Part shown: positions 43,874 to 54,077 of the stretch, piece by piece
How the letters are laid out: every line of letters begins with the position of its first letter
Position numbering within the stretch: the stretch's first letter is position 1
Origin: Salinihabitans flavidus
GTDB taxonomy: Bacteria > Pseudomonadota > Alphaproteobacteria > Rhodobacterales > Rhodobacteraceae
Direction: 5' to 3'
NCBI RefSeq assembly: GCF_900110425.1
Contig: NZ_FODS01000004.1
Location: 1-64,000, forward strand
Length of the DNA: 64,000 nt
Made by a program: the position numbers and the translations under genes
Notes under the pieces: generated by a model
Seen by the model: the letters and a program-made list of their open reading frames with translations, nothing else
What the model was told of the DNA's origin: nothing
Database searches by the model: none

Positions 43874-44443
43874 TTACATCGCGGGCAGAAGCACGCGGTC
43901 GATCACGTGGATCACGCCGTTGGACTGCTTCACGTCGGCGATGGTGACGCGGGCCGAACGGCCACGCTCATCTTCCAGAACGACCATGTCGCCGTCCAAG
44001 GACGCCTGAAGCATGCAGCCGCCCACGGTTTCGATCGCGGCGGCGCCGTCACCTTCCTCGATCATCGACACGACCGCGCCGGACATCGCCTCTGCGGCGA
44101 CAACGTGGCAGGTCAGCACCTTGGTCAGCGCGCCCTTGTTCTCGGGTTCAAGCAGGGATTCCACCGTGCCGGCCTGAAGCATGCCGAAGGCGTCGTTGGT
44201 CGGCGCGAAGACGGTGAACGGCCCCTCGGATTGCAGCGTCTCGACCAGATCGGCGGCCTGCACGGCGGCGACCAGCGTGGTGTGATCGGCGGAGTTCACG
44301 GCGTTCTCGACAATGGTCTTGTCGGCGAACATTTCCGCGCCGCCCACCATCGGATTGCCGCTCTCGGAATGGCTTCCGGCGAAGGCAAGGGGGGCTGCGA
44401 GGCCAAGGGTGGCCGCGGTGGCGAATGTCTTGAGGTTGAACAT
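43874..44443 (-). CDS. Secreted fasciclin (FAS1) domain protein
   Basis: This 189-residue protein has a signal peptide (MFNLKTFATAATLGLAAPLA, cleavage near AFA). A single FAS1 domain follows, with LVAAVQAADLVETLQSEGPFTVFAPTNDAF and the ending NGVIHVIDRVLLP. FAS1 domains mediate adhesion or bind small ligands outside the cell. It is alone on the minus strand, convergent with the J-domain gene. Confidence 0.94.
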   Translation of the reverse strand: MFNLKTFATAATLGLAAPLAFAGSHSESGNPMVGGAEMFADKTIVENAVNSADHTTLVAAVQAADLVETLQSEGPFTVFAPTNDAFGMLQAGTVESLLEPENKGALTKVLTCHVVAAEAMSGAVVSMIEEGDGAAAIETVGGCMLQASLDGDMVVLEDERGRSARVTIADVKQSNGVIHVIDRVLLPAM

Positions 44444-44588
44444 ATCTCTCTCCTGTCATTGTGCGACCCGACCTTTTGGCCGGATGTAGGAGGGATACGG
44501 GGCGAAAGCGGGCGTGGTTCACCTGCGACGATCACATATCGGTCACGATGATGTGCCGTTGACGGGTGCGCGCCGCGCGCTACGGCGA

Positions 44589-45059
44589 TCAGGCGGGCCG
44601 GAACACGAGGCTCGCGCCATTGAGGCAGTGCCGCTTGCCGGTGGGGGGCGGGCCGTCTTCGAAGATGTGGCCCAGGTGACTGCCACAGCGGCGGCAATGA
44701 CATTCGGTGCGCGTCGTGAAGAGGGTGTTGTCCTCTTTCGTGCCGATGGCATCGGGCAACGCCTTCCAGAAGCTCGGCCAGCCGGTGCCGCTGTCGTATT
44801 TATGCTCGGACGAATAAAGCGGCAAATCGCAGCCGCGGCAATGATACGTGCCGGGCTCATAGACGTTGTCGAGTGGCGACGTGCCGGCGCGCTCGGTCCC
44901 TTCCTGCCGCATCACCTTGTATTGCAGCGGGGTGAGCATGGCGCGCCATTCCGCCTCGGTCCGGGTGACCTCGAACCCTTCGGCCAGCGCGGCGCCGGGT
45001 GCAAGGGCCGCCAGGCCGCAGGTCGCGGCGGTTCTGCCAATCATCTGTCGTCTGTTCAT
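44589..45059 (-). CDS. msrB: Peptide-methionine (R)-S-oxide reductase, exported
   Basis: The ATG at 45057-45059 gives 156 residues; a much longer open frame exists but starts in the antisense of cobS. The N-terminus NRRQMIG plus a hydrophobic stretch and GAALA is a twin-arginine-like export signal. Seen: zinc-binding CRGCD and CRRCGSHLGH, and the catalytic Cys in RHCLNGASL. A resolving Cys is not obvious. It repairs oxidised methionine, here probably in the periplasm. It is divergent from cobS with 192 bp between. Confidence 0.94.
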   Translation of the reverse strand: MNRRQMIGRTAATCGLAALAPGAALAEGFEVTRTEAEWRAMLTPLQYKVMRQEGTERAGTSPLDNVYEPGTYHCRGCDLPLYSSEHKYDSGTGWPSFWKALPDAIGTKEDNTLFTTRTECHCRRCGSHLGHIFEDGPPPTGKRHCLNGASLVFRPA

Positions 45060-45251
45060 CTCTGCCTCCTTTTCGCTTGGGATCAACATGGGGCGCGCAA
45101 GGCGAAGGGGCAAATGAAGCGCGCGCAAAATGCCGTGAGCGACCGGACGCGCCGCGGTGCGCCCGATTGCCCCTTCCCCTTGCGGGCGACGGCGATATGT
45201 TGCACCAGTGGCGGAACTGGGACCGACCGCCCGAAGAGAAGGATTTGAGTT

Positions 45252-46238
45252 ATGGCACACGGCATTATGGACGCGAACGCAAAACCGACCGAAGACATTT
45301 CGGTGCGTGATGTCTTTGGCATCGACAGCGACATGACAGTGCGTGGATTTGCCGAGAAAACCGACCGGGTGCCTGACATCGATTCGACCTACAAGTTTGA
45401 TCCCGATACCACGCTGGCAATTCTGGCCGGGTTCGTGCACAACCGCCGGGTGATGATCCAGGGCTATCACGGCACTGGCAAATCCACCCATATCGAGCAG
45501 GTGGCCGCGCGGCTCAACTGGCCTTGCGTGCGGGTCAACCTCGACAGCCATATCAGCCGGATCGACCTGATCGGCAAGGACGCGATCAAGCTGCGCGACG
45601 GCAAGCAGGTAACGGAGTTTCACGAGGGCATCCTGCCCTGGGCGCTGCGCAATCCCGTCGCCATCGTTTTCGACGAGTACGACGCGGGCCGGGCCGATGT
45701 GATGTTCGTGATCCAGCGGGTGCTGGAGCATGACGGCAAGCTGACGCTTCTGGACCAGAACGAGATCATCACGCCCAACCCCTGTTTCCGCCTTTTTGCC
45801 ACCGCCAACACGGTCGGGCTTGGCGATACCACGGGCCTCTATCACGGGGTGCAGCAGATCAACCAGGCGCAGATGGACCGCTGGTCGATGGTGGCGACGC
45901 TCAACTATCTCAGCCATGACGCGGAGACCGCGATCGTTCTGTCAAAGGCACCGCATTACAACACCGAAAAGGGCCGCAAGACGGTCAGCCAGATGGTGAC
46001 AGTGGCCGATCTGACGCGCACGGCCTTCATGAACGGCGATCTTTCCACGGTGATGAGCCCGCGCACGGTGATCAACTGGGCGCTCAACGCCTCGATTTTC
46101 CGCGATGTGGGCTATGCCTTCCGGCTGTCGTTCCTCAACAAGTGCGATGAGCTGGAGCGCGAGACCGTGGCCGAGTTCTATCAGCGACTGTTCGACGAGG
46201 AACTGCCCGAAAGCGCGGCCAGCCTGAGCCTCGGCTGA
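45252..46238 (+). CDS. cobS: Cobaltochelatase subunit CobS
   Basis: This 328-residue AAA+ protein has the Walker A segment [10 protein letters not shown] near residues 72-81 and the Walker B segment IVFDEYDAG near 138-146. CobS and CobT form the ATPase ring that drives CobN to insert cobalt into hydrogenobyrinic acid diamide in the aerobic B12 pathway. cobN is not in the window, as is usual where cobST are apart from the other cob genes. cobT follows after 136 bp. Confidence 0.96.
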   Translation: MAHGIMDANAKPTEDISVRDVFGIDSDMTVRGFAEKTDRVPDIDSTYKFDPDTTLAILAGFVHNRRVMIQGYHGTGKSTHIEQVAARLNWPCVRVNLDSHISRIDLIGKDAIKLRDGKQVTEFHEGILPWALRNPVAIVFDEYDAGRADVMFVIQRVLEHDGKLTLLDQNEIITPNPCFRLFATANTVGLGDTTGLYHGVQQINQAQMDRWSMVATLNYLSHDAETAIVLSKAPHYNTEKGRKTVSQMVTVADLTRTAFMNGDLSTVMSPRTVINWALNASIFRDVGYAFRLSFLNKCDELERETVAEFYQRLFDEELPESAASLSLG

Positions 46239-46374
46239 GGCCGGGCAATGCGGTGGTGACGCGCGGGGCACGGCGCATTATGTTTCTGCGGGGGGCGATG
46301 GTCCCCGATCACCGGGACGGTCCGGCACCGCGTTGGTGCCGGGGCAGCGGCCCGGACGCACGGGAGGCGGTGTG

Positions 46375-48252
46375 ATGGCACAGAAGACGGACAATCCGGC
46401 CGATCCGTTCAAGAAGGCGCTGGCCGAGGCCACCAAGGTCATGGCCGACGATCCCGATCTGACGGTCAGCTATACGGTGGACCCCTCGGGCCTGTCGGGC
46501 GAGGCGATGCGCCTGCCGCAGATCAGCCGCCGCATGACGCGCGAGGAGGTGCTTCTGGCGCGCGGGACGGCGGATGCGCTGGCGCTGCACCGCAAGTATC
46601 ACGACGATGCGACGCATGCGCGCTACTCCCCCGGCGAGGGGATCGCGCGCGAGCTTTACGAATCGATGGAGACCGCGCGCTGCGAGGCGATGGGCGCGCG
46701 TGACATGCCCGGCACGGCCACCAATATCGACGCCAGAATCGGGCACGATGCGCGCGGGCGCGGATATGATCAGGTCACCAACCCCGCCGACGTGCCACTG
46801 CCGGTGGCGGCGGGATACCTGATCCGGCATCTGGCGACGGGGCGTCCGCTGCCGCCGGCGGCGCAGAACGTGCTCGATCTTTGGCAGGGGCATATCGAGC
46901 AGAACGCCGGCGAGACGCTGACGCGGCTCGACGAGCTGCTCTCGGATCAGGCGCAGTTCGCCAAGCTGGCGCGGCGGGTGATCGAGGATCTGGGCTATGG
47001 CGATCAGCTTGGCGACGATCCCGACGATCTTGACGACGAAAGCCAGGACGAGTCCGAAGAAGACGCCGACGAAGAGCCCGATCCCGACAGCACCGGGCAG
47101 GAGGACAGCGAGGACGACGACCAGGAGGCCGATCCCGAGCAGTCGCAGGAGGAGGAACAGGACAGTTCCGAGGCGCAGGTCAGCATGGACGACATGGCCG
47201 ACGAGGAAATGTCGGACGAGACCGAGATGCCCGACGGAGAGGCGCCGCTGGATCCACCGGCGCCGCAGCCCGTATCGGACGCCGATCCGAACTATGCCGT
47301 GTTCGACAGTTCATTCGACGAGGAGATCCGCGCCGAGGATCTGGCCGAGCCGGTGGAGCTTGAACGGCTGCGCGCCTATCTCGATCAACAGCTTGAGCCG
47401 CTCAAGGGCGCGGTGTCGCGGCTGGCCAACAAGTTGCAGCGCCGGTTGCAGGCGCAGCAGAACCGCAGTTGGGAGTTCGATCTGGAGGAGGGCATTCTGG
47501 ATGCCGGGCGTCTGGCGCGGGTTGTGGCAAACCCGACCACGCCGCTGTCGTTCAAGATGGAAAAGGACATGGAGTTCCGCGACACGGTCGTGACGCTCTT
47601 GCTGGACAACTCCGGCTCCATGCGGGGGCGGCCGATTTCCATCGCGGCGATCTGTGCCGACGTTCTGGCCCGCACGCTGGAGCGGTGCGACGTGAAGGTG
47701 GAAATCCTCGGCTTCACGACCCGCGCATGGAAGGGCGGGCAATCGCGTGAGAAATGGCTTGGCGAGGGTCGGCCGCAGCTTCCCGGGCGGCTCAACGATC
47801 TGCGCCACATCATCTACAAGCGGGCGGATGCGCCGTGGCGCCGCGCGCGGCCCAACCTTGGCCTGATGATGAAAGAGGGGCTTTTGAAGGAAAATATCGA
47901 CGGTGAAGCGCTGGAATGGGCACACCGCCGCATGCTGGCGCGGCCCGAGGCGCGCAAGATCCTGATGGTGATTTCCGATGGCGCCCCGGTGGACGATTCC
48001 ACGCTTTCGGTGAACCCGGCGAACTACCTCGAAAAGCATCTGCGGGACGTGATCCACATGGTCGAGCGGCGCAAGCTGGTGGAGTTGCTGGCCATCGGGA
48101 TCGGCCATGACGTGACGCGCTATTACAACCGGGCGGTGACAATCACCGATGTGGAGCAGTTGGCCGGTGCGATGACAGAGCAGCTTGCCTCTCTGTTCGA
48201 CCGCGACCCGCGGGCCAGAGCACGCTTCATGGGCATCCGCAAGGTGAGCTGA
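46375..48252 (+). CDS. cobT: Cobaltochelatase subunit CobT
   Basis: The ATG at 46375 (GGAGG 6 bases upstream) gives 625 residues. An N-terminal helical region is followed by a long, strongly acidic linker (about residues 215-300, mostly Asp, Glu and Ser) and a C-terminal von Willebrand A domain with the metal-ion site [11 protein letters not shown] near 407-417. This is the normal CobT architecture. It works with CobS and CobN. Confidence 0.96.
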   Translation: MAQKTDNPADPFKKALAEATKVMADDPDLTVSYTVDPSGLSGEAMRLPQISRRMTREEVLLARGTADALALHRKYHDDATHARYSPGEGIARELYESMETARCEAMGARDMPGTATNIDARIGHDARGRGYDQVTNPADVPLPVAAGYLIRHLATGRPLPPAAQNVLDLWQGHIEQNAGETLTRLDELLSDQAQFAKLARRVIEDLGYGDQLGDDPDDLDDESQDESEEDADEEPDPDSTGQEDSEDDDQEADPEQSQEEEQDSSEAQVSMDDMADEEMSDETEMPDGEAPLDPPAPQPVSDADPNYAVFDSSFDEEIRAEDLAEPVELERLRAYLDQQLEPLKGAVSRLANKLQRRLQAQQNRSWEFDLEEGILDAGRLARVVANPTTPLSFKMEKDMEFRDTVVTLLLDNSGSMRGRPISIAAICADVLARTLERCDVKVEILGFTTRAWKGGQSREKWLGEGRPQLPGRLNDLRHIIYKRADAPWRRARPNLGLMMKEGLLKENIDGEALEWAHRRMLARPEARKILMVISDGAPVDDSTLSVNPANYLEKHLRDVIHMVERRKLVELLAIGIGHDVTRYYNRAVTITDVEQLAGAMTEQLASLFDRDPRARARFMGIRKVS

Positions 48253-48257
48253 CACGG

Positions 48258-48276
48258 CGCGCCCCGACCGGGCGCG
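48258..48276 (+). terminator. GC-rich hairpin after cobT
   Basis: CGCGCCC (48258-48264) and GGGCGCG (48270-48276) are perfect arms with a 5-nt loop, 5 bases after the cobT stop. No T-run. Confidence 0.4.
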
Positions 48277-48345
48277 TCCGCCCTGCCCCTTGCACTTGGC
48301 CCGCAAGCCGTTAGCGTGCGCCGGCACGGATCGACGGAGGCGCAC

Positions 48346-50145
48346 ATGTTACAGGAATTCGACGCGACATCTCGGCCCGAACAGGGGCCGCCGCGCCTTG
48401 CGGCGTTGCGCGAGGCGATGGCGCGGGCGGGGCTTGACGGCTATCTGGTGCCGCGCGCGGACGCGTATCAGGGGGAATACGTCGCGCCGCGCGATGATCG
48501 GTTGGCGTGGCTCACCGGCTTCACCGGATCGGCGGGGTTCTGCGTGGTGCTGCGCGATCTGGCCGGGGTGTTCGTGGACGGACGCTACCGGGTGCAGGTG
48601 AAGGATCAGGTCGATACCGGGCATTTCACACCCGTGGACTGGCCCGAAACGCGGCCCGGCCCGTGGCTGCGCGAGCATCTGGCGCGCGGGCGCATCGGGT
48701 TCGATCCATGGCTGCATACAGTGGGCGAGATCGACAAGCTGACTGCGGCGCTGGAGGGGGCGGGGATCACGCTGGTGCCGGCTGGAAACCTCGTGGATGC
48801 GATCTGGACCGATCAGCCCGGCCCGCCGATGGCGCCGGTCCGTGCCCATCCCGACGATCTGGCCGGGGCCAGCCATGCGGACAAGCGCGCGAATCTGGCC
48901 GAGACGTTGCGCGCCGCCGGGCAGCGGGCGGCGGTGATCACCCTGCCCGACAGCCTGTGCTGGCTGCTCAATATCCGGGGCGGGGACATTCCGCGCAACC
49001 CGGTGGCGCATGGCTTCGCGGTGCTGCATGACGACGGGCGGGTCGATCTGTTCATGGCGGGCGATAAGCTGGGCGGGCTGGACGATCACCTTGGCCCCGA
49101 GGTGCGCCCGCAGCCGCCGGAGCGGTTTCTCGCGGCGCTGGCGGGGCTGTCCGGGCCGGTGCGGCTTGACCGCGACAGCGCGCCGGTGGCGGTTGCCGAG
49201 GCGCTGCGCACCGCAGAGGTGGAGATCACCTGGGGCGGTGATCCCTGCGCGCTGCCAAAGGCGCGCAAGACCGGGGCCGAAATCACCGCCACGCGCGAGG
49301 CGCATCTGCGCGACGGGGCGGCGGTTTGCGCGTTCCTGCACTGGTTCGACGAATGGGCCGGGACCGGCATCACAGAGATCGACGTGGTGACGGAACTGGA
49401 AAATTGCCGCCGCGCCACCGGTGCCTTGCTCGACATCAGTTTCGACACGATCGCGGGCAGCGGGCCGCATGGCGCGGTGATCCACTACCGGGTGACACAT
49501 GACACCGACCGGACGCTGACGGAGGGCGATCTTCTGGTGCTCGACAGCGGCGGGCAGTACCGCGACGGCACCACCGACATCACGCGTACCCTGCCCGTCG
49601 GCACACCGGGCGAGGCGGAGCGCGCGGCCTTTACCCGTGTGCTGAAGGGCATGATCGCGGTGTCGCGTCTGCGCTGGCCGCAGGGGCTGGCCGGGCAGCA
49701 TCTGGAGTCCATCGGGCGGGTGCCGCTCTGGCAGGCGGGGCAGGATTTCGATCACGGTCTGGGACATGGCGTCGGGGCCTATCTGTGCGTGCATGAGGGG
49801 CCGCAGCGGCTCAGCCGGCTCAGCGATGTGCCGCTGGAGCCGGGAATGATCCTGAGCAACGAGCCGGGGTATTACCGCGAGGGCGCCTTTGGCATTCGCA
49901 TCGAAAATCTTGTGGTGGTCGAAGAGGCCCCGCCCCTGCCCGGCGGTGACGCGCATCGCGCGATGCTCCGGTTCAGCACGCTGACATATGCGCCCATCGA
50001 CCGGCGGCTGATTGTCGCGGAGATGCTGACAGGGGAAGAACGCGCGTGGATTGACGCCTATCATGCCACTTGCCGCGAGAAGATCGGCCCGAGACTGGAC
50101 AAGGCGGCGCAACTGTGGCTGGATCGCGCGACTGCGCCGCTGTGA
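48346..50145 (+). CDS. Aminopeptidase P family protein (Xaa-Pro aminopeptidase, M24)
   Basis: The ATG at 48346 has GGAGG upstream and gives 599 residues. This length fits the three-domain type with two creatinase-like domains and a C-terminal pita-bread catalytic domain. Metal ligands are seen: LVLDSGGQYRDGTTDITRT (two Asp), GHGVGAYLCVHEGP (His), NEPGYYREGAFGIRIEN (two Glu). It removes N-terminal residues before proline. The DUF427 gene follows 74 bp downstream. Confidence 0.94.
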   Translation: MLQEFDATSRPEQGPPRLAALREAMARAGLDGYLVPRADAYQGEYVAPRDDRLAWLTGFTGSAGFCVVLRDLAGVFVDGRYRVQVKDQVDTGHFTPVDWPETRPGPWLREHLARGRIGFDPWLHTVGEIDKLTAALEGAGITLVPAGNLVDAIWTDQPGPPMAPVRAHPDDLAGASHADKRANLAETLRAAGQRAAVITLPDSLCWLLNIRGGDIPRNPVAHGFAVLHDDGRVDLFMAGDKLGGLDDHLGPEVRPQPPERFLAALAGLSGPVRLDRDSAPVAVAEALRTAEVEITWGGDPCALPKARKTGAEITATREAHLRDGAAVCAFLHWFDEWAGTGITEIDVVTELENCRRATGALLDISFDTIAGSGPHGAVIHYRVTHDTDRTLTEGDLLVLDSGGQYRDGTTDITRTLPVGTPGEAERAAFTRVLKGMIAVSRLRWPQGLAGQHLESIGRVPLWQAGQDFDHGLGHGVGAYLCVHEGPQRLSRLSDVPLEPGMILSNEPGYYREGAFGIRIENLVVVEEAPPLPGGDAHRAMLRFSTLTYAPIDRRLIVAEMLTGEERAWIDAYHATCREKIGPRLDKAAQLWLDRATAPL

Positions 50146-50219
50146 CACACGGATGTCATGTGCCCGCTGTCTGCTCGGCACGCGGCGACAAGGACGATCT
50201 TGAGAAGAGAGGGACGACA

Positions 50220-50567
50220 ATGGCCAAGCCAACAATCACGATCCGAAAGGCAGACGGGATCTGGAGCGTGCGTGCGGGCGGTGCCGTTCTTGGCGAAAGC
50301 AGCAACGCGCTTGAACTGAGCGAGGGCGATCTGCCGCCGGTGATCTATTTCCCGCGTATCGACATTGCCACGGCGTTCCTCGACCGAACCGATCACAGCA
50401 CCCATTGCCCGCACAAGGGCGATGCCACCTATTATTCCATCGTCACGAAAAGCCGGACCCTTCCCAACGCGGCATGGAGCTATGAAGACCCCAGTGACGA
50501 CGTGGCGCGGATCAGGGATTATCTGGCGTTCTATCCCAGCGACGATGTGACCGTGGAACAGATCTGA
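50220..50567 (+). CDS. DUF427 domain protein
   Basis: The ATG at 50220 gives 115 residues. The sequence carries the DUF427 pattern: VRAGGAVLGESSNALEL, then PPVIYFPRIDI and the conserved THCPHKGDATYYSI followed by AAWSYEDP. The function of the family is not established; the Cys-Pro-His-Lys-Gly segment suggests a binding or catalytic pocket. It converges with the ClC gene 18 bp away. Confidence 0.92.
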   Translation: MAKPTITIRKADGIWSVRAGGAVLGESSNALELSEGDLPPVIYFPRIDIATAFLDRTDHSTHCPHKGDATYYSIVTKSRTLPNAAWSYEDPSDDVARIRDYLAFYPSDDVTVEQI

Positions 50568-50585
50568 ATCGGCCGGCACGGTTCC

Positions 50586-52274
50586 CTATGAATGCTCCTC
50601 TGCCGCCGTGGCGGCGAGCGCCTTGTTGTAGGCCCTGAGCGCGTCGACGTGAAAGAGCGCGCCGCGCAGTTCCGGCGCCTGCCCCTCGCCGGTTTGAGTG
50701 ACCACCGGCAGGAAGGTCAGGCCAGAGCGTTCGAACACCGGCAGGGCGGCCTCCAGCGTGGCGTTGGCGTCGATATAGAGGCCCTCCTCTATCAACTTCT
50801 GGCAGTGGTCTTCGGGCGCGGCGCGCTCATCATCCATCGGGCGCATCACGCGTTTGACCTGAAACATCGCCAGAAGATACGCTTGCGGGCCCGCCGCCAC
50901 ATGCACGCCGCGTCGTTCCAACTGCGTGAGAAAGAACGACTGATGCACGAGCCGCGAGCTGAGCGCGGTGGAAATCGAGACGCTAACCATCACGGCAAGC
51001 CCGGTCTGCCAGTCACCGGTCAGTTCGAACACGATCAGCGTGGTGGAGATGGGCGCGCCCAGAACCGCCGCCGCCACCGCCCCCATGCCCGCCAGCGCAT
51101 AGAGCGTGTGCGAGCCCGAGACATTGGGAAACAGAGGCGTCGCGATCAGCCCGAAGGCCAGCCCGGTGAGCGCACCGATCATCAGGGCGGGCGAGAAGAC
51201 CCCGCCGCCCATGCGCCCGGCCATCGTAATCGACACCGCGATCACCTTCAGGATGCAGAACACGATCGCCTCATGCAGCACAAGCTCTCCGGTCAGGGCG
51301 GCGGAGGTGGTTTCATAGCCCACGCCGATGATATGCGGAAACCAGATCGCCAGCCCGCCCAGCATCGCACCGGAGACAGCGGGCCGCAGCCAGCGCGGCA
51401 TGCCGGTGTGGTCCTGTATCTGGGAGGCCATGTCCTCGGACCAGAAGATCGTCCACATCAGCGCCACCGCGACAAAACCGCAGATACCGCCCAGAAGCAG
51501 GAAGGCGGGAAGCTCCTGGTAGAACTGGAACACCGAACTGTCGGGCAGACGAAACTCGGTGACGCCACCGAATTCCAGACGGTTGATGACGGTTCCCGCG
51601 ACGCTTGCGATCACGATGGGCGCAAAGGCGTGGACCGCGAAATGCCGCAGCACCACCTCCAGCGCGAAGAGCGCCCCGGCGATGGGGGCGTTGAAGCTGG
51701 CCGAGACCGCCGCCGCCACCGCGCAGCCCAGAAGGTCGCGCCCGGTCAACCCGCTGGCGCGGATACGCTCGCTCACCCATGTGGAAATGACGGCGGCCAT
51801 ATGCACCACCGGCCCCTCGCGCCCGGTGGAGCCGCCGGAACTCAGCGTGATCAGCGAGGACACGGCGGAGGCGATCCCGGCGCGCATCTCGACCCGGCCG
51901 TCATGAAGCGCCGCGCCCTCGATCACGTCGGACACGGCGCGCACGCGCCCACCGGGTGTGTAGCGATCGAGGATCAGTCCCACGACCAGCCCCCCGGCTA
52001 TGGGGATGCCGAGAATCCAGTACCACGGCAGCGTTTCGGCGAAGCTGTGCAGCCGGTTGATATTGTCGGTGCCGTAGAGCGCCGCTTGCAGCGCCTCGAT
52101 CCCCTTGCGGAAGAACAACGCGGCAAAGCCGGCGGCAATCCCGATGCCAAGCGCGATGAACCAGAACTGGATCTGGCTCGGCCCCCGGTCCAGCAGGATA
52201 TGCCATCCGCCCCGGCAGGTGCGCCCCGCCTGTTTCAGGCTTTCGGCAAGAAAGGACAGGATCGGGTTCGACAT
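50586..52274 (-). CDS. ClC family chloride channel/transporter with C-terminal CBS region
   Basis: This 562-residue protein has many membrane helices. The gating-Glu motif GGSTGREGPVV is near residue 167 and the GGVFSPALMIG motif near 355. The usual first selectivity motif (GxGxP) is replaced by RVRAVSDVIEGA near 131, so ion selectivity may differ from E. coli ClcA. The last ~100 residues are soluble, with a CBS-like part starting MRPMDDERAAP. It is a single gene upstream of the DUF427 stop. Confidence 0.93.
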   Translation of the reverse strand: MSNPILSFLAESLKQAGRTCRGGWHILLDRGPSQIQFWFIALGIGIAAGFAALFFRKGIEALQAALYGTDNINRLHSFAETLPWYWILGIPIAGGLVVGLILDRYTPGGRVRAVSDVIEGAALHDGRVEMRAGIASAVSSLITLSSGGSTGREGPVVHMAAVISTWVSERIRASGLTGRDLLGCAVAAAVSASFNAPIAGALFALEVVLRHFAVHAFAPIVIASVAGTVINRLEFGGVTEFRLPDSSVFQFYQELPAFLLLGGICGFVAVALMWTIFWSEDMASQIQDHTGMPRWLRPAVSGAMLGGLAIWFPHIIGVGYETTSAALTGELVLHEAIVFCILKVIAVSITMAGRMGGGVFSPALMIGALTGLAFGLIATPLFPNVSGSHTLYALAGMGAVAAAVLGAPISTTLIVFELTGDWQTGLAVMVSVSISTALSSRLVHQSFFLTQLERRGVHVAAGPQAYLLAMFQVKRVMRPMDDERAAPEDHCQKLIEEGLYIDANATLEAALPVFERSGLTFLPVVTQTGEGQAPELRGALFHVDALRAYNKALAATAAEEHS

Positions 52275-52380
52275 TGGCCTGCATATCTCGTGTCGCGTAG
52301 TCCAGCATTAGGCCAGCCGCGCCCCGAACCCAAGCCCCAACCGCCAAAACCGTATCACGGCAAGACCGGAAGGCCCGTTT

Positions 52381-54030
52381 TCAACTGTCCAGCAACACCC
52401 GCGCCGCGCCGCGCGCCTCATCGGTGACGGTATCGCCCGCCAGCATCCGCGCGATCTCGTCCACGCGCGCGCCGGGATCGAGCGGCACCACCTGAGATAG
52501 CGTCTGGCCATCCTGCACCTGTTTCACCACCTGCCAGTGATGCGCGCCGAGTGCCGCGACCTGCGGAGAATGGGTGACGACGAGCACCTGCCCCCCCTCG
52601 GCCAGCGCCTTGAGGCGGCGGCCCACGGCATCCGCCGTTGCGCCGCCGACACCGCGGTCAATCTCGTCGAAAATCATGGTGACGCCGGTATTGCCGTGGC
52701 TCAGACAGACCTTGAGCGCGAGCAGAAAGCGGCTCAGCTCCCCGCCCGAGGCGATGCGCGCCAGCGGACCGGAGGGCGCGCCGGGGTTGGTGGCGACGGT
52801 GAAATCCACCGCGTCGCGCCCGTCGGGGCCGGGATCGGCGGGAACGATCCGGGTCTCGAAGACAGCCCGCTCCATCTTCAGGGGGGCAAGCTCTCCGGTC
52901 ACCGCCGCGTCGAGCCGGACGGCCGCCTCTGCGCGGGCTGCGCTCAGCCTGTCGGCGGCCGCGTCATAGGTGGCCTCGGCCTCTTTCAGGGCGCTGCGCA
53001 GGGCGTCGATATTGCCGGCCCCGGCCTCCAGCGCATCGAGTTTTCCGCGCAGGTCGGCGGCAAAGCCGCCCAGATCGTCGGGCACGACCCCGTGCTTGCG
53101 CGCCAGCGCCCGGATGGCAAAGAGGCGTTCCTCAATCTGCTCAAGCTCCAGCGGGTTGAAATCCAGCGCCTCGAGTGCGCGCATCACGCCGTCGGCAGCC
53201 TCGCCCAGTTCCGCCATGGCGCGCGACAGGGCGGCGATCGGGCTTTCCAGATGTCCACCGGCGGCCTCCTCGGCTCCTTCGAGCCAGCGAAGCGCGTCGC
53301 CCATTGCGCCCTCGGCCCCGTCGTGCCCCAGCGCGGCATGGGCGCGGGAGACATCCTCGCGCACCTTTTCGGCCCCCTGCATCAGGCGGCGGCGGGTATC
53401 AAGCTCTGCCTCCTCGCCCGGTTGCGGGTCCAGCGCGTCAAGCTCTTTCACCGCGTGGCGCAGGTATTCCTCTTCGGCCTGCACCTCGGCCAGAGCGTCC
53501 TGCGCTGCCTGAAGCGCCTTGCGGGCGCGGCCCTGAGCGGCCCAGGCCGTGCGGACCTCGGCCCGCAGATCCCCCAGCCCCGCGAAGTCATCAAGAAGAT
53601 CGCGGTGCCCGCGCGCGTTGAGAAGGCCGCGGTCGTCGTGCTGCCCGTGCAGCTCTATGAGCGTGTCGGACAGGGCGCGCAGCACCTCGCCGGTGCAGCG
53701 GCGGTCGTTGACCCACGCCGTCTTGCGCCCGTCGCTGCGGTTGACGCGGCGCAGGATCAGTTCCGGCCCGGTTGGCAGACCGGCCTCTTGCAGGACCGCT
53801 TGCGCCGGGTGATCGGGGGTCAGCGCGAATTCCGCCACCACCTCGCCCTGATCGGCCCCGCTGCGCACCAGTTCGGCACGCCCGCGCCAGCCCAGAACGA
53901 AGCCCAGAGAATCGAGAAGAATCGATTTGCCCGCCCCGGTTTCGCCGGTGAGCACATTCAGACCGGGCCGGAAATCAAGCTCCAGCCGGTCGATGATCAG
54001 CATGTCGCGGATCTCTAATGTGCGCAGCAT
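52381..54030 (-). CDS. recN: DNA repair ATPase RecN
   Basis: This 549-residue SMC-like protein has the Walker A motif LTGETGAGKSILLDSLGF near residues 28-45, a long coiled-coil middle region, the signature IASGGELSRFLLALK near 435, and Walker B VTMIFDEIDRGVGG near 459-472. It binds broken DNA ends and supports double-strand break repair. It lies 47 bp downstream of bamD on the same strand, a frequent pair in this group. Confidence 0.96.
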   Translation of the reverse strand: MLRTLEIRDMLIIDRLELDFRPGLNVLTGETGAGKSILLDSLGFVLGWRGRAELVRSGADQGEVVAEFALTPDHPAQAVLQEAGLPTGPELILRRVNRSDGRKTAWVNDRRCTGEVLRALSDTLIELHGQHDDRGLLNARGHRDLLDDFAGLGDLRAEVRTAWAAQGRARKALQAAQDALAEVQAEEEYLRHAVKELDALDPQPGEEAELDTRRRLMQGAEKVREDVSRAHAALGHDGAEGAMGDALRWLEGAEEAAGGHLESPIAALSRAMAELGEAADGVMRALEALDFNPLELEQIEERLFAIRALARKHGVVPDDLGGFAADLRGKLDALEAGAGNIDALRSALKEAEATYDAAADRLSAARAEAAVRLDAAVTGELAPLKMERAVFETRIVPADPGPDGRDAVDFTVATNPGAPSGPLARIASGGELSRFLLALKVCLSHGNTGVTMIFDEIDRGVGGATADAVGRRLKALAEGGQVLVVTHSPQVAALGAHHWQVVKQVQDGQTLSQVVPLDPGARVDEIARMLAGDTVTDEARGAARVLLDS

Positions 54031-54077
54031 CCGAAAAACCCCATGCGGGGATCAGCCCGCCATGCCCCTGTGAGTGA

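Noticed and set aside
43367-44551. A 394-residue plus-strand frame covering the fasciclin gene and the end of the J-domain gene
   Set aside because: It runs through a bidirectional terminator and is antisense to a gene with signal peptide and FAS1 motifs.
45060-45917. Long N-terminal extension of the msrB frame
   Set aside because: The extension is antisense to cobS; the chosen start begins a proper export signal directly before the MsrB domain.
47000-47290. Frameshift or foreign insertion suggested by the very acidic segment in cobT
   Set aside because: A long Asp/Glu-rich linker between the helical part and the von Willebrand A domain is normal for CobT, and the frame is intact.
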